DNA of 64,000 nucleotides. Source: Paramesorhizobium deserti (lineage in GTDB: Bacteria; Pseudomonadota; Alphaproteobacteria; Rhizobiales; Rhizobiaceae). Shown piece after piece: positions 18,568-25,766 of the stretch. Position 1 is the stretch's first letter; each line of letters begins with the position of its first letter. The notes below the pieces were generated by a model, which worked only from the letters and a program-made list of their open reading frames with translations, was not told where the DNA came from and searched no databases. The position numbers and the translations under genes are program-made. The stretch lies in the NCBI RefSeq assembly GCF_001558695.1, contig NZ_LNTU01000012.1, positions 310,001-374,000 of the forward strand, in the 5' to 3' direction.

Positions 18568-18728
18568 ACCCCCCTCTGTCCTGCCGGACATCTCCCCCTC
18601 AAGGGGGGAGATCATGCTGTCATCGACATTCGGCACCAATCGCACAGCTTGCAGAAGGAAAGTGGAGAGTCGTGTCAGCCAATCTCCCCCCTTGAGGGAG
18701 AGATGTCCGGCAGGACAGAAGGGGGTGT
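18568..18728. mobile_element. MITE-like palindromic element inside the hmu operon
   Basis: About 161 bp with terminal inverted repeats of roughly 45 bp. The left end reads ACCCCCCTCTGTCCTGCCGG, and the reverse complement of the right end reads ACACCCCCTTCTGTCCTGCC; both continue through a CATCTC(C/T)CCCTCAAG block. The inner part holds GCACCAATCGC and TTGCAGAA, shared with the element at 43820-44066. No transposase is present, so it would be non-autonomous. It lies between hmuT and hmuU. Confidence 0.7.
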
Positions 18729-18762
18729 CTACAACCAGTGTTTCCATTTCAGCGCGAACCGC

Positions 18763-19671
18763 TCAATGCCGTGCCGCGTCGCCATAGAGCGCGACCGAAA
18801 GGTCATGCGCGGCGCTGGCCGTTCGCGGGCCGAAGCCCAGGAGATAGAGGGCATCCATGCGGATGAGCTTCTTGTTCGCGGCGGCAGGTGTGCCGGCGAA
18901 AGCCGGATTGCCGAAGATTTCCTCGTCGCTGGCCGCATGGTTGCCGGTGCGGTCCATCATCAGGATCACGTCGGGCGCGGCCTCGCCGATCGCCTCATCG
19001 GTCAATTGTTTGTAGCCATCATAGCCATCGATGGCGTTAACGCCGCCCGCAAGCTCGATGATGCCGTTCGCGGCGGTGTTTCTCCCGGAGGCCATGATCC
19101 GGCCCCCCTGCATCGACAGGATGAACAGGACGCGCTTGCGCTCCTTGACGGAGGATGCCGCCTTTTCGGCCGCCGCCAGATCAGCATCCGCCGACGCGGC
19201 AAGCTTCTCGGCCTTTTCCTCGACCCCCAGCGCCTTGCCGACGGCATGGATCTTTTCGAGTACGCCTTCGCGCGTGAAATGCTCCGGCACGATGACGAGG
19301 GGAATGGAAGCCTTTTTCAGCACATCGAGCGCCTCGCGCGGCCCGCTGCCCTCCAGAAGGACGATTCCCGACGGGTTGACCGAAAGGACACCCTCCGGCG
19401 ACAGGGCGCGCATATAGCCGACATCGGGAAGCTCCTTCGCTTCCGGCGGGAAGATGCTCGTCGAGTCGACCGCGACGAGGCGTTTCTCCTCGCCAAGCGC
19501 ATAGATGATCTCCGTCAGCGAGCCGCCGATGGAGACCAGTCTCGAACTATCTTCGATATGCGTGGTCTCTTCCGCTGGCGCGATTGTGGCCCCGGCGCAA
19601 GAAACAGCCATGGCAAGCAGCCCTGCCCGCACGGATTTGCCCAACAGGCGACGGAATCCCTTGTGCATCAT
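18763..19671 (-). CDS. hmuT: Periplasmic heme-binding protein HmuT
   Basis: A 302-residue helical-backbone binding protein (cluster A, BtuF/HmuT type) that delivers heme from HmuR to HmuUV. From the ATG at 19671 (MMHKGFRRLLGKSVRAGLLAMAVSCAGATIAPA) there is a signal peptide. Then comes RLVSIGGSLTEIIYALGEEKRLVAVDSTS, the conserved start of the mature fold, and LPDVGYMRALSPEGVLS. It starts 11 bases after hmuS. An in-frame start at 19761 would overlap hmuS by 80 bases and is rejected. Confidence 0.93.
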   Translation of the reverse strand: MMHKGFRRLLGKSVRAGLLAMAVSCAGATIAPAEETTHIEDSSRLVSIGGSLTEIIYALGEEKRLVAVDSTSIFPPEAKELPDVGYMRALSPEGVLSVNPSGIVLLEGSGPREALDVLKKASIPLVIVPEHFTREGVLEKIHAVGKALGVEEKAEKLAASADADLAAAEKAASSVKERKRVLFILSMQGGRIMASGRNTAANGIIELAGGVNAIDGYDGYKQLTDEAIGEAAPDVILMMDRTGNHAASDEEIFGNPAFAGTPAAANKKLIRMDALYLLGFGPRTASAAHDLSVALYGDAARH

Positions 19672-19681
19672 CTCATTCCTT

Positions 19682-20740
19682 TCAGGCGGCAGTCGATTGA
19701 CGCACGCGCGGCAAATTCTCGATGAGGAAGCGCCAGTCCTGCCGCTCGCCCTCGCCCTCATGCCTCTTGCCGAAAAACTGGATGATCATCTCGCCATTCG
19801 CGTTATAGGCTTCCAGCGACGTCACATGGCCGTCCCTGGTCGGCTTGCGGACGGCCCAGACCTCTTGGATATGGTCGGTGCGCAAATGGAGATGGAAAGT
19901 CGGGTCGAGCACGTTCAGCCACGGTCCCATCGTCTTCATCTCGCTGACTGGGCCGGAATGGATCTGGATGCAGCCGCGGTTTCCCACGAAGCACATGATC
20001 GGCAGCGCGATCTGCGCGGCATGGCTCATCATGGCGCCGACCGTCTGGCTGTCGAGCGGCCAGGCATATTCCTCGCCGATCACGTTGATCGCCTGATGCC
20101 TGTCCAGCTTGAAATCGCGCAACAGCCCGGCGAACTGGTGCACATCGGTCATCTGGCTCCAGCGGTGGCGGAAATCGTCACGGTCAAGCTCCTCGATACC
20201 ACCGCGCGCCTTCTTCGCGCCCTGCGCTACCGTCTCGATGGTTTTCGACTGGTCATCGGACCGCATCGTCTCGACGAGAGCGTGATAGGCGTCGAGATCG
20301 GACTGCGTGCGCAAATGGATCTTGTGAACGGCCTCGCCCGCCTCGTCGAAGAACTGCAGGCTGCGGCGCACATCGTCGCCAACACGCTTTTCCACCGCAA
20401 ACCCGTGCGCCCAGGCTTTGGGGAAAATGCGCAGGTCGATTTCCTTGCCCAACACCAGCGCCGCCCGCTGTCCCTGGACGACCTTGTCATAGACGCCGAT
20501 CTTCTCGTGCACGGCGCTTTCGTTGCGGGTCAGCGCCATCACCTCGCCGACGGCGCCTATGCCGCCCAGCAGCGTATCGACATCCGGCCTGATGCGGATG
20601 ACCGCGTCACCGCATTGCGCGGCGACATAATCGGCCTCCGAAATGTTCAAAGCTTGAGCGAATTCGCGCTCGCGCAGCTTCGGGTTTTCAGCGCGCGCGC
20701 GCAAGATTTCCTCGGGAGAAGGCTTGGAAGTGCCGGTCAT
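19682..20740 (-). CDS. hmuS: Hemin-degrading/handling factor HmuS
   Basis: A 352-residue cytoplasmic protein of the HemS/ChuX-type hemin-degrading family, made of two structurally similar halves (about 20-180 and 190-345). It begins EEILRARAENPKLREREFAQALNISEADYVAAQ and has WPLDSQTVGAMMSHA and FVGNRGCIQIHSGPV in the second half. Proteins of this family bind heme that enters through HmuUV and pass it on or break it down. It is the second gene of the operon, 10 bases after hemP, with a stop 11 bases before hmuT. A separate IsdG-type enzyme is encoded at 24055. Confidence 0.94.
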   Translation of the reverse strand: MTGTSKPSPEEILRARAENPKLREREFAQALNISEADYVAAQCGDAVIRIRPDVDTLLGGIGAVGEVMALTRNESAVHEKIGVYDKVVQGQRAALVLGKEIDLRIFPKAWAHGFAVEKRVGDDVRRSLQFFDEAGEAVHKIHLRTQSDLDAYHALVETMRSDDQSKTIETVAQGAKKARGGIEELDRDDFRHRWSQMTDVHQFAGLLRDFKLDRHQAINVIGEEYAWPLDSQTVGAMMSHAAQIALPIMCFVGNRGCIQIHSGPVSEMKTMGPWLNVLDPTFHLHLRTDHIQEVWAVRKPTRDGHVTSLEAYNANGEMIIQFFGKRHEGEGERQDWRFLIENLPRVRQSTAA

Positions 20741-20750
20741 GTGATATTGC

Positions 20751-20987
20751 CTATTTATTCAGGATGAGTTTGCCCTGACGGGTGATCTTGAGGCGGTAGA
20801 GCGAACCGGCATGCTCGATGCCGACTTCGGTGGAGCCGTCGAAGAGCTCGCTGCTGCCATAGGTTTTCAGTGGATGCTGCACCCGTTTGCGCGGTTCGAC
20901 ATACGGCGCGGATGCAAGCGAACCGGAGGACGATCCGGCCGCGCGCGGCAATTGAACCTTCATGTCGATGAAACTGCGTCTGTTCAT
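20751..20987 (-). CDS. hemP: Hemin uptake protein HemP/HmuP
   Basis: A 78-residue protein from the ATG at 20987 (MNRRSFIDMKVQLPRAAGSS), with AAAGGGA upstream. The C-terminal half carries the HemP core: SSELFDGSTEVGIEHAGSLYRLKITRQGKLILNK. In Bradyrhizobium and Sinorhizobium the homologue HmuP is needed for expression of the heme receptor gene. It is the first gene of the hmu operon, and a RirA-type box (21051-21065) lies 64 bases upstream. A longer start at 21041 would run towards that box and is not favoured. Confidence 0.9.
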   Translation of the reverse strand: MNRRSFIDMKVQLPRAAGSSSGSLASAPYVEPRKRVQHPLKTYGSSELFDGSTEVGIEHAGSLYRLKITRQGKLILNK

Positions 20988-21050
20988 TGCGCATCCCTTT
21001 CCATCCGGATGGGCGCATGACATATCGTCCGGCGCGCCCATCGCTTTTGT

Positions 21051-21065
21051 TGACTAAAATTATCA
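21051..21065 (-). promoter_or_regulatory. RirA-type iron-responsive operator before hemP
   Basis: TGACTAAAATTATCA fits the TGA-N9-TCA pattern given for RirA (IRO) boxes. Read on the minus strand it shares TGATA(A/T)TTTTAGTCAA with the site at 23507-23521. Confidence 0.6.
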
Positions 21066-21178
21066 TCTTTTTCCGCGCGCGCAATAGAGGAGTATATAAC
21101 TCAACTTATGTGAAGCGCCGTTTCGGATGATGCAGGCGCGCCGGCATCGCTGGAGGTGAGATGCCGGTGCGAACTGGC

Positions 21179-23371
21179 CTAGAACCGCTGCGTCATGGAG
21201 ATTTTGAAGGTGCGGCCCGGCTCGGTGTAATAATCCTTCGGGACGGAGCCGCTGTCCGGGATATCGAGCGCGTTCCAGTATTTCTTGTCAAAGATGTTGT
21301 AGACGCCCGCCTGGATGCGCAGCCCCTTGAACTGCTCCGGCTCCCACCAGCCCGTGGCGTCGAAGGTCGCATAGCCGGGCGTCTTGTTATAGTCGGAGTC
21401 GGGATTCTCGACCTTGTTGCGCCTGGCAACGGCGGTCATCATAAAATCGGTTCCCCAAGTCTCGGTCGCATAGCCGACACCCACGACGCCCTTCAGCGCG
21501 GGGACAGAGTTCAGATAGACATCCTCGTCCGTGTCCTTTCCGACCGCAAATGCGATGCCGCCCCAGGTCTTCCAGCCGTTCGAGAAGGCATAATGCGCCT
21601 TGGCTTCGGCGCCATAGATCTGCACATGAGCCCGGTTGACATATTCGGTGATGCCCATTGGGAACATGCCGGGCGGCACACCGGCTTCGGCCGCACTTAC
21701 GCTGACGGCGTCGATGAAGTTCTTGTAGTAATTGTTGTAGATGCTGACGGACCCGCCGAAGCGATCGTCGCCGAACCTCGCACCGACGTCGAAACCATTG
21801 CTGGTTTCAGGCTCCAGATCCGGATTGCCGATCCGAAGATAGGTTCCCGGCCCGCCATAGGTCATATAGAGTTCGGTCGAGGAAGGCGCACGGAACGCCT
21901 GGGCCCATTGGGCGTAGAGCACGACATTCTCGGCAGCGTCCCATTCCGCGCGCAGCTTGGGCGAGAATTTCGAGTCGCTCGAATCCGCCGGATATCCGTC
22001 AAACGCGGGGTTCTTCTCATAGAGCGGCGTTTCCTGCGGATTGCGCTCATACCAGTCGAAACGCAGCCCCGGCGTGATGCGCAGCCGGTTGTCGTAAAGG
22101 GCGATCTGGTCTTCCACGAACAGGCCCAGCGTTCCGCCGTCCACCTCAGGCATCTCGGCCTGGTTGGTGTGGAGGAAAGCACAGCTGAAAATCGCAGGCG
22201 TACAATTATCCTCGCCGAGCGCCTGCTGCTTGACCGTGCTCACATAGCCGTCGACGCCGAACTTGAAAGTGTGAGTGTAGCCGCCGAACTCGACCGCCTT
22301 CAGGCCGATGGCGTTGATGCCGACATCGGTTTCCTCGATCGTGTTGTCGCGACGGTAATCGCCAACCGGCGGAGAACGGCGCACGGCGCTCGTGTCATCG
22401 CCCTCAGTGAGGCGCTGCCAGTAGAGAATGACGGAGGCCTGATCGAGCCAGGCATCGCCACTGCCGTCATAATCGTAACTGGCCGAAATCCGCTCGCGCT
22501 TGCGGGTTTTGTCTTCCCAGAACGAACCGGGCACATAAGTCGTCGTGGAGGAGTCGAGCTTGTGGACATCGTTGTTCAGATAGAAGCGCTCCGCCGTAAA
22601 GCCGAAGCGGTGCCCGCCATCAACATGCTGATGCAGCTTGAACAGCAGATTGTTCTGGTCGTATTCGGCCGGGTTCTTCTCTGTGCGGGTGACGCCATAG
22701 CCGCCGATATCGCCCATGTTTTCGCGTTCATGGCCGGTGCGGTAGCCACCCTGCAGCAGGATATAGGTGTTGTTCGCCCGCGCGGCCAATGCCTGATTGA
22801 TGTTCCAACTGCGATCAGACGAGTCATAGGAGCCCTTGGTCAGGCTGCCCCAGCTCTTGCCTTCGGTCAGCAGATCTTCCGGGTTAAGCGTGCGCAGCGA
22901 GATGACGCCGCCCAGCGCGCCCGAGCCGAACAGGCTGGAATCCGCACCCCGGACGATATCGAGCGTCGACAGCGTATCGAAATCGACGGTCGAAATGCCA
23001 CCCTGCACGCCGCGCGCGCCATCATCGAGCCATGGAATCCTGATGCCGTCGACCGTCGTCAGGACACGGTTTTCGCCGAGGCCGCGGATGTTGATGCTGT
23101 CGCTGGTGCGGTTGTAGTTAATGCCGGGATCGAGGCGGCCGATATCGTCGATGCGGTCGACCTGTCGTTCCTGCATGTCCCTGGCTGTTTTCCGCTCCGT
23201 CAGGACGGTGGGCGCGTTGATGCCCCTTTCCTGCCCCTCGACCACGATCGGCTTGAGCTCGATCGCGTCCTGCTTGTCCGCATCCTGCGCGCCCGCGCTT
23301 CCCATGAACGATACGTTCAGGGCGCCGACTGCCGCGCAGCTTAGCCAGAATCTTCTTGAAATGTTGCTCAT
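21179..23371 (-). CDS. hmuR: TonB-dependent heme receptor HmuR
   Basis: A 730-residue outer-membrane receptor. It has an N-terminal signal region (MSNISRRFWLSCAAVGALNVSFMGSAGA) and a TonB-dependent plug domain over roughly residues 50-160 (TARDMQERQVDRIDDIGRLDP, INIRGLGENRVL). A 22-strand barrel follows, ending in ...FKISMTQRF with the terminal aromatic. The barrel contains FRAP near residue 490 and NPDL about 25 residues later, the pair of motifs typical of heme/hemoglobin receptors. It is transcribed on its own, upstream of and in the same direction as hemP. A RirA-type box at 23507 is shared with the divergent genes at 23595. Confidence 0.94.
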   Translation of the reverse strand: MSNISRRFWLSCAAVGALNVSFMGSAGAQDADKQDAIELKPIVVEGQERGINAPTVLTERKTARDMQERQVDRIDDIGRLDPGINYNRTSDSINIRGLGENRVLTTVDGIRIPWLDDGARGVQGGISTVDFDTLSTLDIVRGADSSLFGSGALGGVISLRTLNPEDLLTEGKSWGSLTKGSYDSSDRSWNINQALAARANNTYILLQGGYRTGHERENMGDIGGYGVTRTEKNPAEYDQNNLLFKLHQHVDGGHRFGFTAERFYLNNDVHKLDSSTTTYVPGSFWEDKTRKRERISASYDYDGSGDAWLDQASVILYWQRLTEGDDTSAVRRSPPVGDYRRDNTIEETDVGINAIGLKAVEFGGYTHTFKFGVDGYVSTVKQQALGEDNCTPAIFSCAFLHTNQAEMPEVDGGTLGLFVEDQIALYDNRLRITPGLRFDWYERNPQETPLYEKNPAFDGYPADSSDSKFSPKLRAEWDAAENVVLYAQWAQAFRAPSSTELYMTYGGPGTYLRIGNPDLEPETSNGFDVGARFGDDRFGGSVSIYNNYYKNFIDAVSVSAAEAGVPPGMFPMGITEYVNRAHVQIYGAEAKAHYAFSNGWKTWGGIAFAVGKDTDEDVYLNSVPALKGVVGVGYATETWGTDFMMTAVARRNKVENPDSDYNKTPGYATFDATGWWEPEQFKGLRIQAGVYNIFDKKYWNALDIPDSGSVPKDYYTEPGRTFKISMTQRF

Positions 23372-23506
23372 AGCCCCACCTAACCCGCTTCAATTTTGAG
23401 AAAACGATGTGGCTGGCGCAGGCTGCGGCCTTAGCTGGCTATGCTTGTTTCGGACCGGCCGTTTTCGAACCATCATCCCCGACGAGCAGCATCGGCCTAC
23501 AAAATA

Positions 23507-23521
23507 TGATATTTTTAGTCA
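23507..23521. promoter_or_regulatory. RirA-type operator between hmuR and the divergent heme genes
   Basis: TGATATTTTTAGTCA fits TGA-N9-TCA and shares 15 of 16 bases with the extended hemP site. It lies 136 bases from the hmuR start and 74 bases from the start at 23595. Confidence 0.6.
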
Positions 23522-23594
23522 AGATAATAGTTGCGAGCAATCCCGCTTTGAAATAGCCTTTTGGAAACAATGGTTCGCAAGCAGGGGAGACGAG

Positions 23595-24041
23595 ATGCAG
23601 CACCCGATGAAGACATGCCGATTTCTGACCGCGGTGTTGGCTTTTTCACTGGGTGCCGCCGGGCGGGCGCCGGCCCAGGAAACCGGGTCGGCGCCTGCCC
23701 TAAACCTGGAGCTCAACGCGCTCGACACGTCTGACAAGGGATGCCGCCTGACTTTCGTCGCCGCCAATCAGCTGAACGCCCAGCTCGACAAGGTGACCTT
23801 CGAGATGGTTCTCTTCAATACTGAGGAACGAGTGGAGCGTCTGGCCCTCCTCGACTTCAAGACATTGCCGGCCGGCAAGACCAAGGTGCGCCGTTTCGAT
23901 CTTGCCAATATCGCGTGCGACAGCATCAGCCGTATATTGATCAACGACGCGACGGAATGTGCGGGCGAAGGCGTTGCCGAGGGCACGTGCATCAAGCAGT
24001 TGAAGACGAGCTCCAAATCGTCCGTCCGCTTCGGTATTTGA
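23595..24041 (+). CDS. Exported protein of unknown function linked to heme uptake
   Basis: A 148-residue protein from the ATG at 23595 (MQHPMKTCRFLTAVLAFSLGAAG), with GGGGAG upstream. A signal peptide ends near APAQETG. The mature part has three widely spaced cysteines (in DKGCRL, NIACDS and TECAGE) plus TCIKQ, and looks like a small beta-sandwich (NLELNALDTSDKGCRLTFVAANQL, VTFEMVLFNTEERVERLALLDF, LPAGKTKVRRFDL). I do not recognise a characterised family. It is divergent from hmuR across a RirA-type box. Only 13 bases separate it from the heme monooxygenase gene downstream, so a periplasmic role in iron/heme supply is a fair inference. Confidence 0.8.
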   Translation: MQHPMKTCRFLTAVLAFSLGAAGRAPAQETGSAPALNLELNALDTSDKGCRLTFVAANQLNAQLDKVTFEMVLFNTEERVERLALLDFKTLPAGKTKVRRFDLANIACDSISRILINDATECAGEGVAEGTCIKQLKTSSKSSVRFGI

Positions 24042-24054
24042 AAGGAATGCATGC

Positions 24055-24369
24055 ATGTATATCGCCATGAACAGGTTTAGGGTTCAGGACGGTTCCGAGG
24101 AAGCATTCGAGAACGTCTGGAAAAACCGCGATTCGAGCCTGAAGGAATTGCCGGGGTTCGTTGAGTTCCATCTGCTGCGCGGCCCGCACAATGCTGATGA
24201 GAACTATACGCTCTATGCCTCGCATACCGTCTGGCGCAGCCAGGACGACTTCATCGCCTGGACCAAATCCGAGCATTTCCGCAACGCGCACAAGAATGCC
24301 GGCAACAACAAGGTGCTTTATCTCGGGCCGCCGCAGTTCGAAGGATTCAATGTCGTCGAAGGCGCGTGA
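24055..24369 (+). CDS. hmuQ: IsdG-type heme-degrading monooxygenase (HmuQ/HmuD-like)
   Basis: A 104-residue ABM-fold protein: MYIAMNRFRVQDGSEEAFEN. The Asn-Trp-His set that defines IsdG-type heme monooxygenases is present as Asn6, Trp69 (DDFIAWTKS) and His79 (FRNAHK). Homologues HmuQ/HmuD of Bradyrhizobium open the heme ring to release iron. The gene follows the exported protein by 13 bases, divergent from hmuR. With HmuS in the other operon, this gives the cell two cytoplasmic heme-handling proteins. The symbol hmuQ is by family resemblance; hmuD is equally possible. Confidence 0.85.
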   Translation: MYIAMNRFRVQDGSEEAFENVWKNRDSSLKELPGFVEFHLLRGPHNADENYTLYASHTVWRSQDDFIAWTKSEHFRNAHKNAGNNKVLYLGPPQFEGFNVVEGA

Positions 24370-24542
24370 TTCCGCTCCTTCGATTTGCCAACGTCGGCAA
24401 TTCCGGCCCTGGGGGATGCGAATCCCCTGGGGATTCCCCCCATGAGGCGATTTGACGCACATTCGGAGCCGGCCGCCGCGCAGCGCTTTTTTTTCCATTG
24501 CCGAAACAAATTCCTTACTTAAAGCTGGCACTTCCACTCAAG

Positions 24543-24559
24543 TTTAGAATTATTCTAAC
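24543..24559 (+). promoter_or_regulatory. Irr box 1 upstream of bfd-bfr
   Basis: TTTAGAATTATTCTAAC is a near-perfect ICE (TTTAGAA-N3-TTCTAAA). A second site follows with centres 26 bases apart. Confidence 0.7.
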
Positions 24560-24568
24560 CTCTTGATA

Positions 24569-24585
24569 TCTAGAACTATTCCAGA
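24569..24585 (+). promoter_or_regulatory. Irr box 2 upstream of bfd-bfr
   Basis: TCTAGAACTATTCCAGA keeps the TAGAA-N3-TTC core of the ICE with weaker flanks. It lies just before a possible -35 hexamer TTGACA (24596-24601). Confidence 0.5.
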
Positions 24586-24595
24586 AGATAGAATT

Positions 24596-24625
24596 TGACA
24601 TACGGACCGTCCCTCCCCCATATGA
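24596..24625 (+). promoter_or_regulatory. Candidate promoter for the bfd-bfr transcript
   Basis: TTGACA at 24596-24601 and CATATG at 24620-24625, 18 bases apart, directly downstream of the two Irr boxes. The -10 is weak (CATATG against TATAAT). Confidence 0.35.
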
Positions 24626-24690
24626 GAGGGCGCTTATCAAGTGCAACCCTTTGATGTTTGGGCCTTTAACCCTTTCGATTGGAGGAACCT

Positions 24691-24849
24691 GTGGTCGGTT
24701 CAGCATGGCCGTCAAGTAAAACGGCGACATATCCCTGGAATAGGCAAAGATATTTTGCGTTGAAAATGCGCCTGCATTCTGACGCTTTCTTGCCGACGAC
24801 TTATTCACGGAACATCATTTCTTTGCATCGCATGGGTTTTGCGTTCTGA
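24691..24849 (+). CDS. Candidate 52-residue upstream ORF coupled to bfd
   Basis: A GTG at 24691 is preceded by GGAGG at 5-base spacing and opens 52 codons (MVGSAWPSSKTATYPWNRQ...). The TGA overlaps the bfd ATG as TGATG. bfd itself has no Shine-Dalgarno. The product resembles no family I know and may matter only as a translated leader, but the initiation signal and exact overlap are unlikely to be chance. Confidence 0.4.
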   Translation: MVGSAWPSSKTATYPWNRQRYFALKMRLHSDAFLPTTYSRNIISLHRMGFAF

Positions 24850-25160
24850 TGCTTGTCTGCCACTGCAATATTATTACCCAGAAAGAGATCGAGGACACCA
24901 TCATCGGGCTCCTCGACGAAGATTGCTGGCAACTTATTGTTCCGGCCAAGGTCTACCATGCCCTGCAGAAGCGCGGGCGCTGCTGTGGATGCTTCCCAAA
25001 CGTTGTCGAAACGATCATAAAAGTGACCGAAGAATATCATCTTCGGCACGACCCTAACGATAGCGACGTCATATCGTTCATGGACCGTGTTCGTTCGCTA
25101 CGTCAGCAATACGGGAGCATACAGCATGAAAGGCGAAATAAAGGTCATCGAGCGGCTTAA
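24849..25160 (+). CDS. bfd: Bacterioferritin-associated ferredoxin Bfd
   Basis: A 103-residue [2Fe-2S] protein that reduces the iron core of bacterioferritin so iron can be mobilised. Ligand cysteines are Cys4 and Cys6 (MLVCHC) and Cys45/Cys48 in GRCCGCFP; Cys46 is an extra cysteine between them. The N-terminal 60 residues are the BFD domain, and the C-terminal 40 are charged and variable. It has no Shine-Dalgarno, and its ATG overlaps the stop of a well-initiated upstream ORF. Its 3' end overlaps the start of bfr by 35 bases. Two Irr boxes lie about 300 bases upstream. Confidence 0.9.
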   Translation: MLVCHCNIITQKEIEDTIIGLLDEDCWQLIVPAKVYHALQKRGRCCGCFPNVVETIIKVTEEYHLRHDPNDSDVISFMDRVRSLRQQYGSIQHERRNKGHRAA

Positions 25161-25611
25161 CGAGGCGTTGTTCCTCGAGCTGGGCGCGGTCAACCAATAC
25201 TGGCTGCACTACCGGCTCCTCGACGACTGGGGTTTCAAGCGCCTCGCCAACAAGGAGCGGGCCGAATCCATCGAAGAGATGCATCACGCGGATCGCATCA
25301 TCGAGCGCATCATCTTCCTCGAAGGCCATCCGAACCTGCAGACCGTCGCACCACTGCGCATCGGCCAGAACGTCAAGGAAGTGCTGGAGGCGGATCTCAA
25401 GGGCGAATACGACGCCCGCACCTCCTACAAGAAATCCCGTGAAATCTGCGACGAACTCGGCGATTACGTCACCAAGCAGCTCTTCGACGAGCTTTTGAAG
25501 GACGAGGAGGGCCATATCGACTTCCTCGAAACCCAGCTCGACCTGCTCGCCAAGATCGGCGAGGAGCGTTACGGGCAGCTCAATGCGGCTCCGGCAGATT
25601 CCGCGGAGTAA
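25126..25611 (+). CDS. bfr: Bacterioferritin
   Basis: A 161-residue heme-containing ferritin that oxidises and stores iron in a 24-subunit shell. From the ATG at 25126 ([31 protein letters not shown]), the ferroxidase ligands Glu18, Glu51 and His54 are visible, with further Glu/His residues in the fourth helix ([12 protein letters not shown]). Met52, the axial ligand of the shared heme, is present. The length is typical, so the in-frame start at 25087 is rejected. It overlaps bfd by 35 bases, implying coupled translation. Confidence 0.95.
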   Translation: MKGEIKVIERLNEALFLELGAVNQYWLHYRLLDDWGFKRLANKERAESIEEMHHADRIIERIIFLEGHPNLQTVAPLRIGQNVKEVLEADLKGEYDARTSYKKSREICDELGDYVTKQLFDELLKDEEGHIDFLETQLDLLAKIGEERYGQLNAAPADSAE

Positions 25612-25655
25612 TTTCAAGACAGAGTGTTGGGGCACAGCCCTCACCTCCCACCGTT

Positions 25656-25678
25656 ATCCTCGGGCTTGACCCGAGGAT
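25656..25678. repeat. REP-like palindrome downstream of bfr
   Basis: ATCCTCGGG, CTTGA, CCCGAGGAT, with perfect arms, 44 bases after the bfr stop. Same family as 14316, 37731, 50867 and 50992. Confidence 0.8.
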
Positions 25679-25766
25679 CCACGGCGAGAGGATTGAAATG
25701 GCGGCATTTACGAAATGGCCAGCTATGTGCTAATGCGCGCCAAATTTTAATGCAGGGTTCCCATAT

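Noticed and set aside
21161-23344. 727-codon plus-strand open frame opposite hmuR
   Set aside because: Antisense shadow of the receptor gene; no start signal and no protein-like composition.
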